44,825 nucleotides of DNA from an uncultured Sterolibacterium sp. (GCA_903904605.1 CAIVDC010000131.1:1-44825), one strand, 5' to 3'; numbered from the stretch's first letter, positions 1 to 8,632 are shown. Translations and numbers: made by a program. Notes: a model not told the origin generated them from the letters alone.

Positions 1-1
1 C

Positions 2-214
2 ACCATGCTCACCATCAACGCCGATCGTCACCCGCTCATGTCGCGCATGCACCGTCCCGACCTGAAACTGCCGCCAGATCAACAGGACAAACGTAGCGTC
101 ATTGCGATCGAGTCAAGCGACCTCGATACTTGGCTGAATGGCTCTATCGGCGACATAACGGCGCTGATGCGCGCACCCCCCCTCGATATATTCCAGGCTG
201 CGCCGAAGCAGTGA
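2..214 (+). CDS. SOS response-associated peptidase (SRAP/YedK family), C-terminal fragment cut by the window edge
   Basis: The reading frame is already open at the left edge and ends at TGA 212-214, so only about 70 C-terminal residues are visible. They contain the stretch TMLTINADRHPLMSRMHRPD, followed by a WL segment and an ending in DIFQAAPKQ. This matches the C-terminal part of SRAP (HMCES/YedK) proteins, where a conserved histidine in an H.RMP-like segment supports crosslinking to abasic sites in single-stranded DNA. The catalytic N-terminal Cys2 lies outside the window, so integrity cannot be judged. What follows is degraded sequence rather than an operon partner. The family call rests on recognition of this short tail only. 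Confidence 0.6.
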   Translation, partial: TMLTINADRHPLMSRMHRPDLKLPPDQQDKRSVIAIESSDLDTWLNGSIGDITALMRAPPLDIFQAAPKQ

Positions 215-871
215 CGGGGGCAGCTGAACTTTGTGGCTTGTTCGGCGCTGCTGTCCACGCTTGCGGAGCATCTAAGGCTGCAGTTGTCCGTGTCGAAAAC
301 GGCTTTCGATTTCGGCAATATCGTCGGACGACCAACCGTGGCGGCCTCCAGCTAGCACACTTGCCGGCAGAGTAGTCTCTGGAAAAAAGGGCTGAACCGG
401 CAGTAATTGCCGCCATCCATTATTGGCTGGCAGACGCTTTCAGAACAACAGCCTTCACGGCCCCGTCCTATTTCGATCTGCAGCGCTGGCAAGGCCTTCA
501 GGCCAAGCCCATAGATTGGGCACGGTTGATGCGTTGGTATGGACGCGAACCCATATGAGGATGCTGATCGTGCCCACCAATTTTGTCGTAACACACAAGG
601 GGATCATTCAGATGCGCGGAGGCCTGGATCAGGCGACTGCCTATTTGATCAGCCACTTTGGCAGCGTTGAGCAGGGGACAGGCGCAGGCGCCAAGATTCT
701 TCCCGACTGGTTGGCGAATCCGCCGAACGCGTTTTGCCAATCATCGTTAAAAAGGTTTAACGCCAACCTGAGTTGAAGCAGGCAGAAGCCCTCTTTCCTG
801 AATTCCCTTAAGCTGCTTTTGGTCAGCGAGCTTCATCGACCCATAGCAGAAGTTCGACTCCCACCGCCACG
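215..871. other. Stretch without a recognisable intact gene; probably decayed sequence
   Basis: No frame here gives a protein I recognise with a normal start and ribosome-binding site. Two short open stretches have protein-like composition: 215-355 continues the SRAP frame after its stop, and about 376-558 ends in a Trp-rich segment (RLMRWYGREP). Neither has a plausible start. I read the region as eroded coding remnants next to the SDR tail at 896-982. I see no tRNA, IS ends or direct repeats. Confidence 0.4.
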
Positions 872-982
872 AAATGCCGCAAGCAAGGTAGGCCGGACGG
901 CGCGTTTGTCACCGGCAGCGACTTCCTCATGGATGGCGGAGTCACAGCCGCTTACCGGTACGGCGACCCTGACCCGACGTGA
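872..982 (+). pseudogene. C-terminal remnant of a short-chain dehydrogenase/reductase (SDR)
   Basis: From 896 the frame reads DGAFVTGSDFLMDGGVTAAY and stops at TGA 980-982. This is the well-known C-terminal signature of classical SDR enzymes (a VTG...DGG motif followed by a short tail). The upstream part of the same frame is very short and lacks the Rossmann TGxxxGxG motif and the catalytic YxxxK, so more than 85 percent of a normal ~250-residue SDR is missing. It is best read as a dead remnant left by deletion. The exact upstream limit of homology is uncertain; the motif itself is clear. Confidence 0.6.
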
Positions 983-1034
983 CCAAGCCCGCGGCCGGCA
1001 TCAAGAAGACCTAAATGCAGCAAATTGACCGAGT

Positions 1035-1259
1035 TCAGTCTTCCAGCGGACGGCGAAGGGCGATCATTTCATTCCACGCCTCAATGGCTTCGGCGACGGC
1101 AGTGGCTTCGTCTTTGCCTGCCGCAGGAATCGCCGGGCCGAGCTGCCCGCAGACGGGACAGGTCATTCGGTAAACGAATTCGTCACCCCCATCCGCCGTC
1201 CGGCGGGTGCCGCGACGCACATCGGCTTCTGCGCCACAGGTGCAATGTCTTTTTCGCAT
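1035..1259 (-). CDS. Small zinc-ribbon protein of the Lar (restriction alleviation) type
   Basis: This 74-residue protein has two cysteine knuckles: CTCG near residues 7-10 and CPVCG near 34-38. They are followed by a helix ending in EAIEAWNEM. Paired CxxCG motifs with a closing AWN are typical of Lar-like small proteins, first known from the Rac prophage, where Lar modulates type I restriction-modification. Many chromosomal or phage-derived homologues have no tested role. There is no clear ribosome-binding site before the ATG. The gene stands alone beside decayed sequence, which fits a former prophage or other mobile region, but no other phage gene is visible. The family call is moderate; the function is not assigned. 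Confidence 0.5.
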   Translation of the reverse strand: MRKRHCTCGAEADVRRGTRRTADGGDEFVYRMTCPVCGQLGPAIPAAGKDEATAVAEAIEAWNEMIALRRPLED

Positions 1260-1394
1260 CGTTCAAGTATACGGCTGACTCAATATTTCCGCCAACGCTT
1301 GCCGATCAGGACTGCGTGCAGCAGGAATCGCGTCTTTACGCAGTCTGGACCGGATGACGACGCAGTGGCATCCGACCAAAACGGATATCCGCGC

Positions 1395-2201
1395 TTAGCC
1401 GACTATGATGCCGTCACGAACAGCAACCAGCTCTCCGTCGCCTAGCGCGCGCCAGCCCGGCTCCCGGGTGAGCGGAACGCTCGCAACCAGGACGACGTGC
1501 TGCTCGCTGCCGGTCGAGGTGACGGCAAGACCTTCCGTGCTTAGGGTGCTCCCGCCGCGTGCGCAGCGTCTGCAGATGACGTGCAGGCCAGGTGGCCGGA
1601 TTCCCCCTTCGGCCTGCGTTCGTCTGTGCCCGTGGACGAACAAGGCATCGCCGTCGGCATAGAGAAAGTTGGCCGGTCCGAGCCCGCGGACCCCTTCCGC
1701 AAAGGCGGACACGACGGACATCCGTTCTCTGAACGCCGGTACGCCGCCGGTCATGAGCCAGAGGTCCGCCAGTCGTCCAAGCAAGGCGCAGAAAGCATAT
1801 TCCGAATCGCTGTCGCCGACCGGGCGATGAAAACCCAATGGCAGCCGCTCGCGCAAGAGTCGCGCGTCGAGATCTCCGTTATGCGCGAAGACATGCATCG
1901 CCCCGCCGAGTTCGCGCACGAAAGGTTGGCAGTTGCTCAGAATGTGCGCGCCCTGGGTTGCCTTGCGGATGTGGCTCAGCACCAGCGCACTGGAGAAGGG
2001 GTGATCCTGAATGAATCGCACGCAAGCACTGTCGCTCGCAGGCAGCGGCTCCTTTACGAGCCTCACGTCGCCCTGCACGTAGTAGGCGATGCCCCAGCCG
2101 TCTTTGTGAGGCCCGGTGAGGCCGCCATGGCGCGAGAATTCCTCCAGCGAGTAATTGATCGTCGCCGGCATGTTGCTCGACATCGAGAACAGTTCGCACA
2201 T
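1395..2201 (-). CDS. Class II glutamine amidotransferase (YafJ-like), copy 1
   Basis: I start the protein at the ATG giving MCELFSMSSN, because class II (Ntn-type) amidotransferases need a cysteine directly after the initiator Met; longer upstream starts would bury it. The 268 residues carry the family landmarks in order: Cys2, DGWGIAYY, SHIRKATQG, FAHNGDL and a D(S)D(S)E segment (SDSEYAF). These build the glutaminase site that releases ammonia from glutamine. No synthetase domain is fused, as in the YafJ/DUG3-like stand-alone group, so the acceptor is unknown. It is divergent from the Epd-like gene. A paralogue lies at 5426-6196 with the same motifs and about the same length. Confidence 0.85.
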   Translation of the reverse strand: MCELFSMSSNMPATINYSLEEFSRHGGLTGPHKDGWGIAYYVQGDVRLVKEPLPASDSACVRFIQDHPFSSALVLSHIRKATQGAHILSNCQPFVRELGGAMHVFAHNGDLDARLLRERLPLGFHRPVGDSDSEYAFCALLGRLADLWLMTGGVPAFRERMSVVSAFAEGVRGLGPANFLYADGDALFVHGHRRTQAEGGIRPPGLHVICRRCARGGSTLSTEGLAVTSTGSEQHVVLVASVPLTREPGWRALGDGELVAVRDGIIVG

Positions 2202-2313
2202 AAGCATGCCATTATCACACCATCGTCGGGTGTGGTGATGGAGACGGGTTCCGTGCGAACTATCCTGCCGGCCGATAGAATGCCTGCTCAATCCTCCGAT
2301 CGTACTTGCTGCC

Positions 2314-3345
2314 ATGACCCTGCGTATTGCCATCAACGGCTACGGCCGAATCGGGCGCTGCCTGCTCCGCGCCCTGCACGAATCGCCGCTGCGCCGGGAG
2401 ATCTCGGTCGTCGCCATCAACGAACCGGCCGATCTCGAGAGCATGGCCTATTTGACGCGCTTCGACTCGACCCACGGCCGTTTTTCCGGAGCGGTCGCCA
2501 TTCGGGGTGAACGCCTCTGCATCGACGAAGAGGAGATCGAGGTGTTCCATGAGCGCAGGCCTGAGGGCGTCGACTGGCGCCGTCTCGACCTCGACCTGCT
2601 CGTCGAAGCTTCCGGGCGCTATGCCCATCGGCACGAGCTGGAGGCCTTCCTCGCCGCCGGCTGCCCCCGGCTGCTGCTTTCCCAGCCCGGCCACAGCGCG
2701 GCCGACGTCGACCGCACCGTGGTTCAGGGCATGAACCAGGATTCGCTCGTCGGCCGCGAGCGGCTGGTCTCCGCCGCCTCCTGCACCACCAACGCCATCG
2801 TGCCGGTGCTGGCCATCCTCGATCGCGAATTCGGCATCGAGCACGCGCTGATGACCACGCTGCATTCGGTCATGAACGACCAGCCGCTGATCGACGGCTA
2901 TCACCACGACGATCTGCGCCGCACCCGCTCGGCGATGCAGTCGATGATCCCGGTGGCCACCGGGCTGGCGCGCGGTGTGGCGCGGCTGCTGCCGGCCCTG
3001 GAAGACCGCGTCGCAGCCAAGGCGATCCGCGTGCCGGTGTCCAACGTCTCGGCCATCGACCTGGTGACGACGCTGTCTCGTCGGGCAAGCGCCATTGAAA
3101 TCAATGCCCGGTTGCGCGGCGAGGCCGAGGCCGGCTATCCGGGACTGCTGGCCTGCACCGACGAGCCGCATGCTTCCATCGATTTCAATCACAGCCTGCA
3201 ATCCGCGATCGTCGATACCGGCCTGACGCAGATGAGCGGCGAACGGCTGGCCAATCTGTTCATCTGGTTCGACAACGAATGGGGCTTCGCCAACCGCATG
3301 CTCGAACTGGCCGCATTCTGGGGCCGGCGGCTGCCCGGCCGTTGA
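2314..3345 (+). CDS. epd: Erythrose-4-phosphate dehydrogenase / glyceraldehyde-3-phosphate dehydrogenase family enzyme
   Basis: The 343-residue protein opens with the NAD-binding motif INGYGRIGR. It has the active-site signature SAASCTTNAIVPV (catalytic Cys near residue 154), a following His in a LHSVMNDQ segment, and the C-terminal WFDNEWGFANRM motif. The DLRRTRSAMQSMIP and SAIVDT segments resemble Epd more than glycolytic GAPDH. Epd oxidises erythrose 4-phosphate to 4-phosphoerythronate for pyridoxal phosphate synthesis; a true GAPDH role cannot be excluded from sequence. The start gives the canonical short N-terminus before the Rossmann fold. The gene is alone on its strand and converges on the MFS gene. 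Confidence 0.75.
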   Translation: MTLRIAINGYGRIGRCLLRALHESPLRREISVVAINEPADLESMAYLTRFDSTHGRFSGAVAIRGERLCIDEEEIEVFHERRPEGVDWRRLDLDLLVEASGRYAHRHELEAFLAAGCPRLLLSQPGHSAADVDRTVVQGMNQDSLVGRERLVSAASCTTNAIVPVLAILDREFGIEHALMTTLHSVMNDQPLIDGYHHDDLRRTRSAMQSMIPVATGLARGVARLLPALEDRVAAKAIRVPVSNVSAIDLVTTLSRRASAIEINARLRGEAEAGYPGLLACTDEPHASIDFNHSLQSAIVDTGLTQMSGERLANLFIWFDNEWGFANRMLELAAFWGRRLPGR

Positions 3346-3392
3346 GCGGCGCTTCGCCTTCGCTGATCCGGCGCGCTCTCCTCAAGAATGGA

Positions 3393-4673
3393 TCAGCCCG
3401 GCACTACGGACAGCCGGAAAGTGCGCGCGATCAGCAGAACGCCCATGGCCGCCAGCGCGCACATGAAGCTTGCCGCGAGAAACGCATCGGTGTAATTGCC
3501 GAGCAGGGTCCGGACCGTGCCGCTGCCGAACGCGGCGAAGCCCGCGCCCAACTGGTGGGCGACGAAGATCCAGCCGAAGATGACGGCGGCATCGCGCTTG
3601 CCGAAGATGTCGGTGGTGATGCGCAAGGTCGGCGGCACGGTGGCGATCCAGTCCAGGCCGTAGAATATCCCGAACAGGCTGAGCCCCCAGAAGCTCAGGT
3701 CGGAGTAGGGCAGGTAGAGCAAGGACAGGCCGCGCAGGACGTAATACCAGAACAGCAGCCAGCGGCAATCGTAGCGGTCGGACAGCCATCCCGAGAAGGT
3801 CGTGCCGATCAGGTTGAACATCCCCATCATCGCCAGGATTCCGGCGGCGCGCACTTCCGGGATGCCGCCGTCGAAGCAGAAGGCGATGAAATGCGTGCCG
3901 ATCAGGCCGTTGGTGGACAGGCCGCAGACGAAGAAGCTGCCGGACAGGAGCCAGAAGTCACGCACCCGGGCGGCGCGCCTGAGCGCCTGCCAGGCGATGA
4001 CGATAGGATTGGCGCTTGCCGTCGCCGCACCGGGGTCGGTTGCGATGGCGCCGTAGGCTTTCAGTTCCAGCTGCTCGGGCCGTTCCACCATGAGCCAGGC
4101 GAACACCGGAATGAGCGCGCCGAGAACGCCGACCAGGGTCCAGGCCAGGCTTCGCCAGCCCGCCGTTTCCACGATCCAGCCGAGCAGCGGCAGAAAGATC
4201 AGCTGGCCCATCGCCGTGCTGGCCGCCAGCACGCCCATCATCAAGCCCCGGCGCTCGCTGAACCAGCGGTTCACCACGGTCGCCGCGAACACCGTCGAGA
4301 TGACGCCCGCGCCCAGGCCGACCATCAGTCCCCAGGTCAGCATGAGCTGCCACGGTCGGGTCATCAGCGTGGACAGCGCCAGCGCCAGCGCCAGCAGCAC
4401 GAGCGCCGCGAGCACCGGGCGCCTGATGCCGAAGCGCTGCATCGCCGCACCGGCGAACGGGCCCATCAATCCGAACAAGACCAGATTGAAGGCGATCGCC
4501 GAGGAAATGGTCGAGCGGTCCCAGCCGAACGCCTTTTCCAGCGGCACGATCAGGACGCCGGGCGTGGCGCGCACGCCCGCCACGCACATGAGCACGAGAA
4601 ACGCCACCGCCGCGGCGATCCAGCCGTAGTGCAGACGCCCGGCAACGGATCTGGCCAGCATATTGGGCTTCAT
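3393..4673 (-). CDS. MFS transporter, monocarboxylate/oxalate-formate-type carrier
   Basis: This 426-residue protein has about 12 hydrophobic segments split by a polar central loop (around residues 200-230). The cytoplasmic loop RFGIRRPVL between helices 2 and 3 resembles the MFS motif, and GWLSDRYDCRW is its second-half counterpart. The overall pattern (FAATVVNRWFSERRGLMMG) is that of the monocarboxylate/OFA-like MFS branch, which carries small organic acids. I chose the ATG giving MKPNMLARS, which leaves a 28-base gap to the upstream nitroreductase; a longer start would overlap it. It is the last gene of a leftward metY - amidotransferase - nitroreductase - MFS run. The substrate is unknown. 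Confidence 0.8.
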   Translation of the reverse strand: MKPNMLARSVAGRLHYGWIAAAVAFLVLMCVAGVRATPGVLIVPLEKAFGWDRSTISSAIAFNLVLFGLMGPFAGAAMQRFGIRRPVLAALVLLALALALSTLMTRPWQLMLTWGLMVGLGAGVISTVFAATVVNRWFSERRGLMMGVLAASTAMGQLIFLPLLGWIVETAGWRSLAWTLVGVLGALIPVFAWLMVERPEQLELKAYGAIATDPGAATASANPIVIAWQALRRAARVRDFWLLSGSFFVCGLSTNGLIGTHFIAFCFDGGIPEVRAAGILAMMGMFNLIGTTFSGWLSDRYDCRWLLFWYYVLRGLSLLYLPYSDLSFWGLSLFGIFYGLDWIATVPPTLRITTDIFGKRDAAVIFGWIFVAHQLGAGFAAFGSGTVRTLLGNYTDAFLAASFMCALAAMGVLLIARTFRLSVVPG

Positions 4674-4701
4674 GGTCGGCTTAAGCTGGTAAGCATAGAA
4701 T

Positions 4702-5409
4702 TCAATCCCAGAAAAATTCCGAAAACTCCGCCGGGGCGGCGCGTTCGGCGACCAGGCGATTGACATTCGCCGTCTCGTCGGCAAAGCCGAGCGCCATGGC
4801 GCAGACCAGCACTTCCTCCTTGCCGAGGCCCAGGCGGCGGGCGACGATCTCGTGGAACTTGGCGAAGGCCTGCAGCCCGCAGGTGGCCAGGCCGACGCCC
4901 CGTGCCGCCAGCATGAAGGTTTGCATGAAGGCGCCGAGATCGATCCAGGCCGACTGCCCCTGGTCCCGGTCGAGACTGAAGAACAGTCCGACCGGCGCGT
5001 CGAAGAACAGGTAGTTGCGCGCCAGCTGGCGCGACATCCCCTCCTTGTCGCCCCTGGCGATGCCGACCCTGGCGTAGAGATCGAAGCCGAGCTTGCGCCG
5101 TCGCGCCAGGTAGGGCTCCGTCCACGCTCGCGGATAGTATTGATACGCCTCTACGTGGGGCGCGCCGGCGAAGTGGGCTGCCACCACTTCGTCGCTGAGC
5201 CTTTGCCGCATGCTTCCCTGCACCACGCGGACTTTCCATGGCTGGCTGTTGCTTCCGCTCGGGGCGTGGCTCGCCAGGCCGAGAAGCCGCTCGACCGCCG
5301 CCCGCGGCACCCCGGTCGGCAGGAAGGCGCGGCAGCTGTGACGACCCAGGATCGCCGCTTCGACGCTGACGGCCGCGCCGTCTCCGGCTTCTCTGCTGTG
5401 CGCCTTCAT
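4702..5409 (-). CDS. Nitroreductase-family FMN oxidoreductase
   Basis: The 235-residue protein shows the nitroreductase fold landmarks: RHSCRAFLPTGVP near the N-terminus, APSGSNSQPWKV (FMN phosphate and ring binding, about residues 49-60), and a late G(V)GLATCG segment before the C-terminal helices. Family members are homodimeric FMN enzymes that reduce nitro groups, quinones or enones with NAD(P)H. The physiological substrate usually cannot be read from sequence. The gene follows the amidotransferase by 16 bases and precedes the MFS gene by 28 bases, so co-transcription is likely. Residues aligning with BluB or albonoursin-type variants were not distinguished. Confidence 0.85.
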   Translation of the reverse strand: MKAHSREAGDGAAVSVEAAILGRHSCRAFLPTGVPRAAVERLLGLASHAPSGSNSQPWKVRVVQGSMRQRLSDEVVAAHFAGAPHVEAYQYYPRAWTEPYLARRRKLGFDLYARVGIARGDKEGMSRQLARNYLFFDAPVGLFFSLDRDQGQSAWIDLGAFMQTFMLAARGVGLATCGLQAFAKFHEIVARRLGLGKEEVLVCAMALGFADETANVNRLVAERAAPAEFSEFFWD

Positions 5410-5425
5410 TGTCTTGCAGGCCGGA

Positions 5426-6196
5426 TCATGCGGGCTGGCGCTCCCCGTCGACGAACATCGTGACCGTATGCAGCGGCAGCGGCGTCCAGGTTTCGTTGTC
5501 GGTCAGCGGCAGGGTGGCGATCAGGGCGACGCGGTCATCCGGCGAGGTCAGTTCATTGAAGTCTACCGCCACGTCCTGGTCCTTGAGGTGGGCGACCGCG
5601 AACGGTGCCTGGCGGACGATGTAGTGGAGTTCGGTCGAACGGTGGACGAACAGGCAGTTGCCGTTCGAGAGCATGAAGTTGAACGGCCCGTGCGGCCCGA
5701 CTTCTTCCGCGTGCTCCTGCAGCGCCGCACACAGCGTGAAACGCCCGGGTTCCCCCTGCGGAAAGCGCTGACGCAGGGTTTGCAGCAGATGGCAGAAGGC
5801 CAGTTCGGAGTCGGTCTGGCCCACCGGCAGGAAGCCGCCGTCCAGCGCCGGTGCGTAGGCATCGAGACGGCCGTTGTGGGCGAAAATCCAGTAGCGGCCC
5901 CACAGTTCGCGCATGAAGGGATGGGTGTTCTCGAGGCCGACCGAGCCGTGGGTGGCCTTGCGGATATGGGCGACGACATTCGTCGAGCGGATCGGGTAAT
6001 GCCGGACCAGTTCGGCCACCGGCGATTCGCTGGACGGCTGCGGGTCGAGAAAGACCCGCACGCCGCGCCCTTCGAAAAAGGCGATGCCCCAGCCGTCCCG
6101 GTGCACGTCGGTCGCCCCGCCGCGCGCCTGGAAGCCGGTAAAGGAAAAGCAGATATCAGTGGGGATATTGCAGTTCATCCCCAGCAGTTCGCACAT
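5426..6196 (-). CDS. Class II glutamine amidotransferase (YafJ-like), copy 2
   Basis: Starting at MCELLGMNCN, the catalytic Cys2 is exposed after Met removal. The protein (256 residues) carries DGWGIAFF, AHIRKATHG, FAHNGRLD and QTDSELAF, the same ordered glutaminase motifs as the gene at 1395-2201. It begins only three bases after the metY stop codon, so translation is probably coupled to metY, and the nitroreductase gene follows 16 bases later. The tight link with O-acetylhomoserine sulfhydrylase suggests a role near amino-acid or sulfur metabolism, but this is inference from position only. Homology between the two amidotransferases is evident by eye, though they are clearly diverged. Confidence 0.87.
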   Translation of the reverse strand: MCELLGMNCNIPTDICFSFTGFQARGGATDVHRDGWGIAFFEGRGVRVFLDPQPSSESPVAELVRHYPIRSTNVVAHIRKATHGSVGLENTHPFMRELWGRYWIFAHNGRLDAYAPALDGGFLPVGQTDSELAFCHLLQTLRQRFPQGEPGRFTLCAALQEHAEEVGPHGPFNFMLSNGNCLFVHRSTELHYIVRQAPFAVAHLKDQDVAVDFNELTSPDDRVALIATLPLTDNETWTPLPLHTVTMFVDGERQPA

Positions 6197-6199
6197 CGC

Positions 6200-7471
6200 T
6201 TAAACCCCGTCCAGCGCTTGCCCGATGTCCGCCAGGATGTCGTCGATGTGCTCGATGCCGATCGACAGGCGTACCGTGTCCGGGGTCACGCCGGCCTTGG
6301 CCATTTCCTCGGGCGCAAGCTGGCGGTGGGTGGTGCTGGCCGGATGGCAGGCGAGCGACTTGGTGTCGCCGATGTTGACCAGGCGGGTGACGAGCTGCAG
6401 CGCGTCCTGGAAACGGGCGCCGCCTTCCAGGCCGCCTTCGACGCCGAAGGTGAGTATGCCGGAGGGCCGGCCGCCGAGATATTTCTGCGCCAGCGCGTGG
6501 TCCGGATGGTCGGACAGGCCGGCGTAATTGACCCATTTCACCTTGGCAGCGCCCTTGAGGAATTGCGCGACCTTGAGCGCGTTTTCGCAGATGCGCTCCA
6601 TGCGCAGCGGCAGCGTCTCGATTCCCTGCAGGATCAGGAAGGCATTGAAGGGCGAGATCGCCGCCCCGGTGTTGCGCAGCGGCACCACCCGGGCGCGGCC
6701 GATATAGGCCGCCGGCCCGAGGGCTTCCGTATAGACGACGCCGTGGTAGGAAACGTCCGGCTCGTTCAGGCGGCGGAATTTCTGTTTGTGTTCGGTCCAG
6801 GGGAACTTGCCGGAATCGACGATGGCGCCGCCCAGGCTGTTGCCGTGGCCGCCGAGATATTTGGTCAGCGAATGCACCACGATGTCGGCGCCGAATTCGA
6901 TCGGCCGCAACAGGTAGGGCGTCGCCACCGTGTTATCGACGATCAGCGGCACGCCGTGCCGGTGGGCGATGTCGGCGAGTTTCTCGATGTCGGTGATGTT
7001 GCCCAGCGGATTGCCGATCGACTCGACATAGATCGCCTTGGTCCGGGCGTCGATCAGTCTGCCGAAGGCTTCCGGATCGCGGTAGTCGGCGAAGCGCACC
7101 TCGATGCCGAACTGCGGGAAGGTGTGGGCGAACAGGTTGTAGGTGCCGCCGTAGAGCGTCGCCGCCGAGACGATGTTGTCGCCGGCTTCGGCGATCGTCT
7201 GGATCGCATAGGTGATCGCCGACTGCCCTGAGGCCACGGCCAGCGCGGCGATGCCGCCTTCCAGCGCCGCGACGCGCTGCTCCAGCACGTCCTGGGTCGG
7301 ATTCATGATGCGGGTGTAGATGTTGCCCGCCACCTTCAGGTCGAACAGGTCGGCGCCGTGCTGGGTGTCGTCGAAGGCGTAGGAGACGGTCTGATAGATC
7401 GGCACCGCCACTGCCTTGGTGGTCGGGTCTGGGCTGTAGCCGGCGTGGACGGCGAGAGTTTCGAGTTTCAT
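6200..7471 (-). CDS. metY: O-acetylhomoserine sulfhydrylase (PLP enzyme of the Cys/Met metabolism family)
   Basis: From the ATG giving [20 protein letters not shown] the protein is 423 residues, normal for MetY. The PLP lysine is K204 in [12 protein letters not shown]. Also present are the YTRIMNPTQ segment near residue 52, an [10 protein letters not shown] segment near 80 that helps hold the cofactor phosphate, and [11 protein letters not shown] near 177. The enzyme makes homocysteine (or methionine) from O-acetylhomoserine and sulfide (or methanethiol). A much longer upstream reading exists but is Arg/Pro-rich and lacks family similarity. It is the first gene of the leftward run. I looked for a SAM/SAH riboswitch in 7472-7694 and could not recognise one. 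Confidence 0.93.
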   Translation of the reverse strand: MKLETLAVHAGYSPDPTTKAVAVPIYQTVSYAFDDTQHGADLFDLKVAGNIYTRIMNPTQDVLEQRVAALEGGIAALAVASGQSAITYAIQTIAEAGDNIVSAATLYGGTYNLFAHTFPQFGIEVRFADYRDPEAFGRLIDARTKAIYVESIGNPLGNITDIEKLADIAHRHGVPLIVDNTVATPYLLRPIEFGADIVVHSLTKYLGGHGNSLGGAIVDSGKFPWTEHKQKFRRLNEPDVSYHGVVYTEALGPAAYIGRARVVPLRNTGAAISPFNAFLILQGIETLPLRMERICENALKVAQFLKGAAKVKWVNYAGLSDHPDHALAQKYLGGRPSGILTFGVEGGLEGGARFQDALQLVTRLVNIGDTKSLACHPASTTHRQLAPEEMAKAGVTPDTVRLSIGIEHIDDILADIGQALDGV

Positions 7472-7694
7472 GGCGGCACCTGGGCGAACATGTCGAGGGG
7501 AGCCGGATCGCACCAACCGAAGCGGCTTGCGCCGGCAAGTATAGCGAATTGATCCGGCGAGGCGAACCACGAAATTTCCGGACCGGTATTCCGGGCTGCG
7601 TCCCGGCGTCCCGTACTGCCTGGACTGCGTCTGCAGTATCATCGGCCGGACGCGGAAATCGGCCGGGCGGCCGCAAGGACTATGGAGGTGGCTG

Positions 7695-7919
7695 ATGTCA
7701 GGCACATGGGGCTGTCCCCACGAGGTTAACAATACCTGCGGCAAGGTCGGCGGCCTGCCCTGCGATCCGGGCATGAAGGGCTGCGTTCTGGCCGGCCGCT
7801 ACATCTTCTTCGGCGCCGAAGAGAAGAACGCGCGTCTTCGACAAAAGCGTGCGCAGGAGAGTGGCGGCGCCTCGGAGCCGGAGCCGGACGACGCCGGCGG
7901 CGACAAGGGGGAAGATTAG
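7695..7919 (+). CDS. Small conserved Cys-rich protein of unknown function
   Basis: The 74-residue protein has a compact Cys-rich head (CPHE..NTC then CDPGMKGCVLAGRYIFF, with cysteines at about 7, 15, 23 and 30) and a charged, disordered tail of Glu, Asp, Lys and Gly. A strong GGAGGT ribosome-binding site sits seven bases before the ATG, which supports real translation. The four cysteines could bind a metal or Fe-S cluster, but no ligand geometry I recognise fixes this. I recall similar short proteins in other betaproteobacteria without assigned function. It is divergent from metY and converges on the cytochrome b gene. Confidence 0.7.
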   Translation: MSGTWGCPHEVNNTCGKVGGLPCDPGMKGCVLAGRYIFFGAEEKNARLRQKRAQESGGASEPEPDDAGGDKGED

Positions 7920-7930
7920 CCGCCCAGGAG

Positions 7931-7975
7931 CCGGCACCGGCGGTTCCCCGGTTTTGGGGAGCGAGCAGGTGCCGG
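7931..7975. terminator. Nested inverted repeat, possible bidirectional terminator
   Basis: An outer pair CCGGCACC (7931-7938) / GGTGCCGG (7968-7975) encloses an inner pair TCCCC (7945-7949) / GGGGA (7956-7960) with a GGTTTT loop. It lies between the convergent stops of the small Cys-rich gene and the cytochrome b gene, exactly where a shared terminator is expected. A run of T after the stem is missing on both strands, so it is not a textbook intrinsic terminator. Confidence 0.45.
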
Positions 7976-7992
7976 AATTCCGTGCGCTTGCT

Positions 7993-8622
7993 TCAGGCTT
8001 CCTCGTCTTCGACTTCTTCGTAGCCGGTGATCATCGCCTTGAAGTGCGCCGACCAGGTATGACCGAGGCTGGCGAGGTAAGGATGGATGAATATGAAGCC
8101 GGCAAAGAAGATGAAGATCAGCACATGCACCGTGTCCACGACGCGCAGACCGCCGAGCACGTTGATGGCGGGCTGGAAGCGATCCACATCCCAGAGCAGA
8201 ACCCCGGTGAAGAACTGGATGGGCACCAGCAGGAGCATGACGATCTGGTAGGTCATGCTCTGCAAGGCGTTGAACTTGTGATAGACGCTGACGTGGTGCG
8301 GGTTGGGCTGCCCTTTGAAAATGCCGTAACCGTAGAACTTCATTTGCCGGAAGCTGGCGGCGAAATGCTTCATCGGGTTCAGCTCGGGGAGGTAGACGCG
8401 GATTTTGTCGGAGAACAGATAGAACAGGAACCAGACGAAGAAGTTGCCGATCAGCACCAGGCCGATCGCGTTGTGCAGGAGGACTGCGCTTCTGAAGGAG
8501 AGCAGGTTGATCAGGCCGATGTATCTGATCTGGATGCCGGTGACGATCATGGTGATGAAACCCAGCGCGTTCAGCCAGTGCCAGATGCGGATGGGCAGCG
8601 GGTGTACATAAAGTCTGTGCAT
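7993..8622 (-). CDS. Membrane di-haem cytochrome b subunit (thiosulfate reductase / formate dehydrogenase gamma-like)
   Basis: The 209-residue protein starts MHRLYVHPLPIRIWHWLNALGF, the usual opening of b-type subunits in which the first histidines sit near or in helix 1. Four hydrophobic helices follow, with histidines in LLHNAIGL, VSVYHKFNALQ and VVDTVHVLIF that can act as haem b ligands. Such subunits move electrons between the quinone pool and a periplasmic partner. It lies 10 bases after the multihaem cytochrome c gene with an AGGAGAG ribosome-binding site, so the two probably form one membrane complex. No molybdenum catalytic subunit is encoded nearby, so the names thiosulfate reductase or formate dehydrogenase should not be taken as function. 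Confidence 0.85.
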   Translation of the reverse strand: MHRLYVHPLPIRIWHWLNALGFITMIVTGIQIRYIGLINLLSFRSAVLLHNAIGLVLIGNFFVWFLFYLFSDKIRVYLPELNPMKHFAASFRQMKFYGYGIFKGQPNPHHVSVYHKFNALQSMTYQIVMLLLVPIQFFTGVLLWDVDRFQPAINVLGGLRVVDTVHVLIFIFFAGFIFIHPYLASLGHTWSAHFKAMITGYEEVEDEEA

Positions 8623-8632
8623 TTTCTCTCTC

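Noticed and set aside
3279..7231. Long plus-strand open frames opposite the MFS, nitroreductase, amidotransferase and metY genes
   Set aside because: The composition is shadow-like (many Arg, Gln, His, Ala) and the opposite strand holds well-conserved enzymes.
7472..7694. Possible SAM or SAH riboswitch ahead of metY
   Set aside because: I could not identify the conserved core or pairing pattern of a known class in this stretch.
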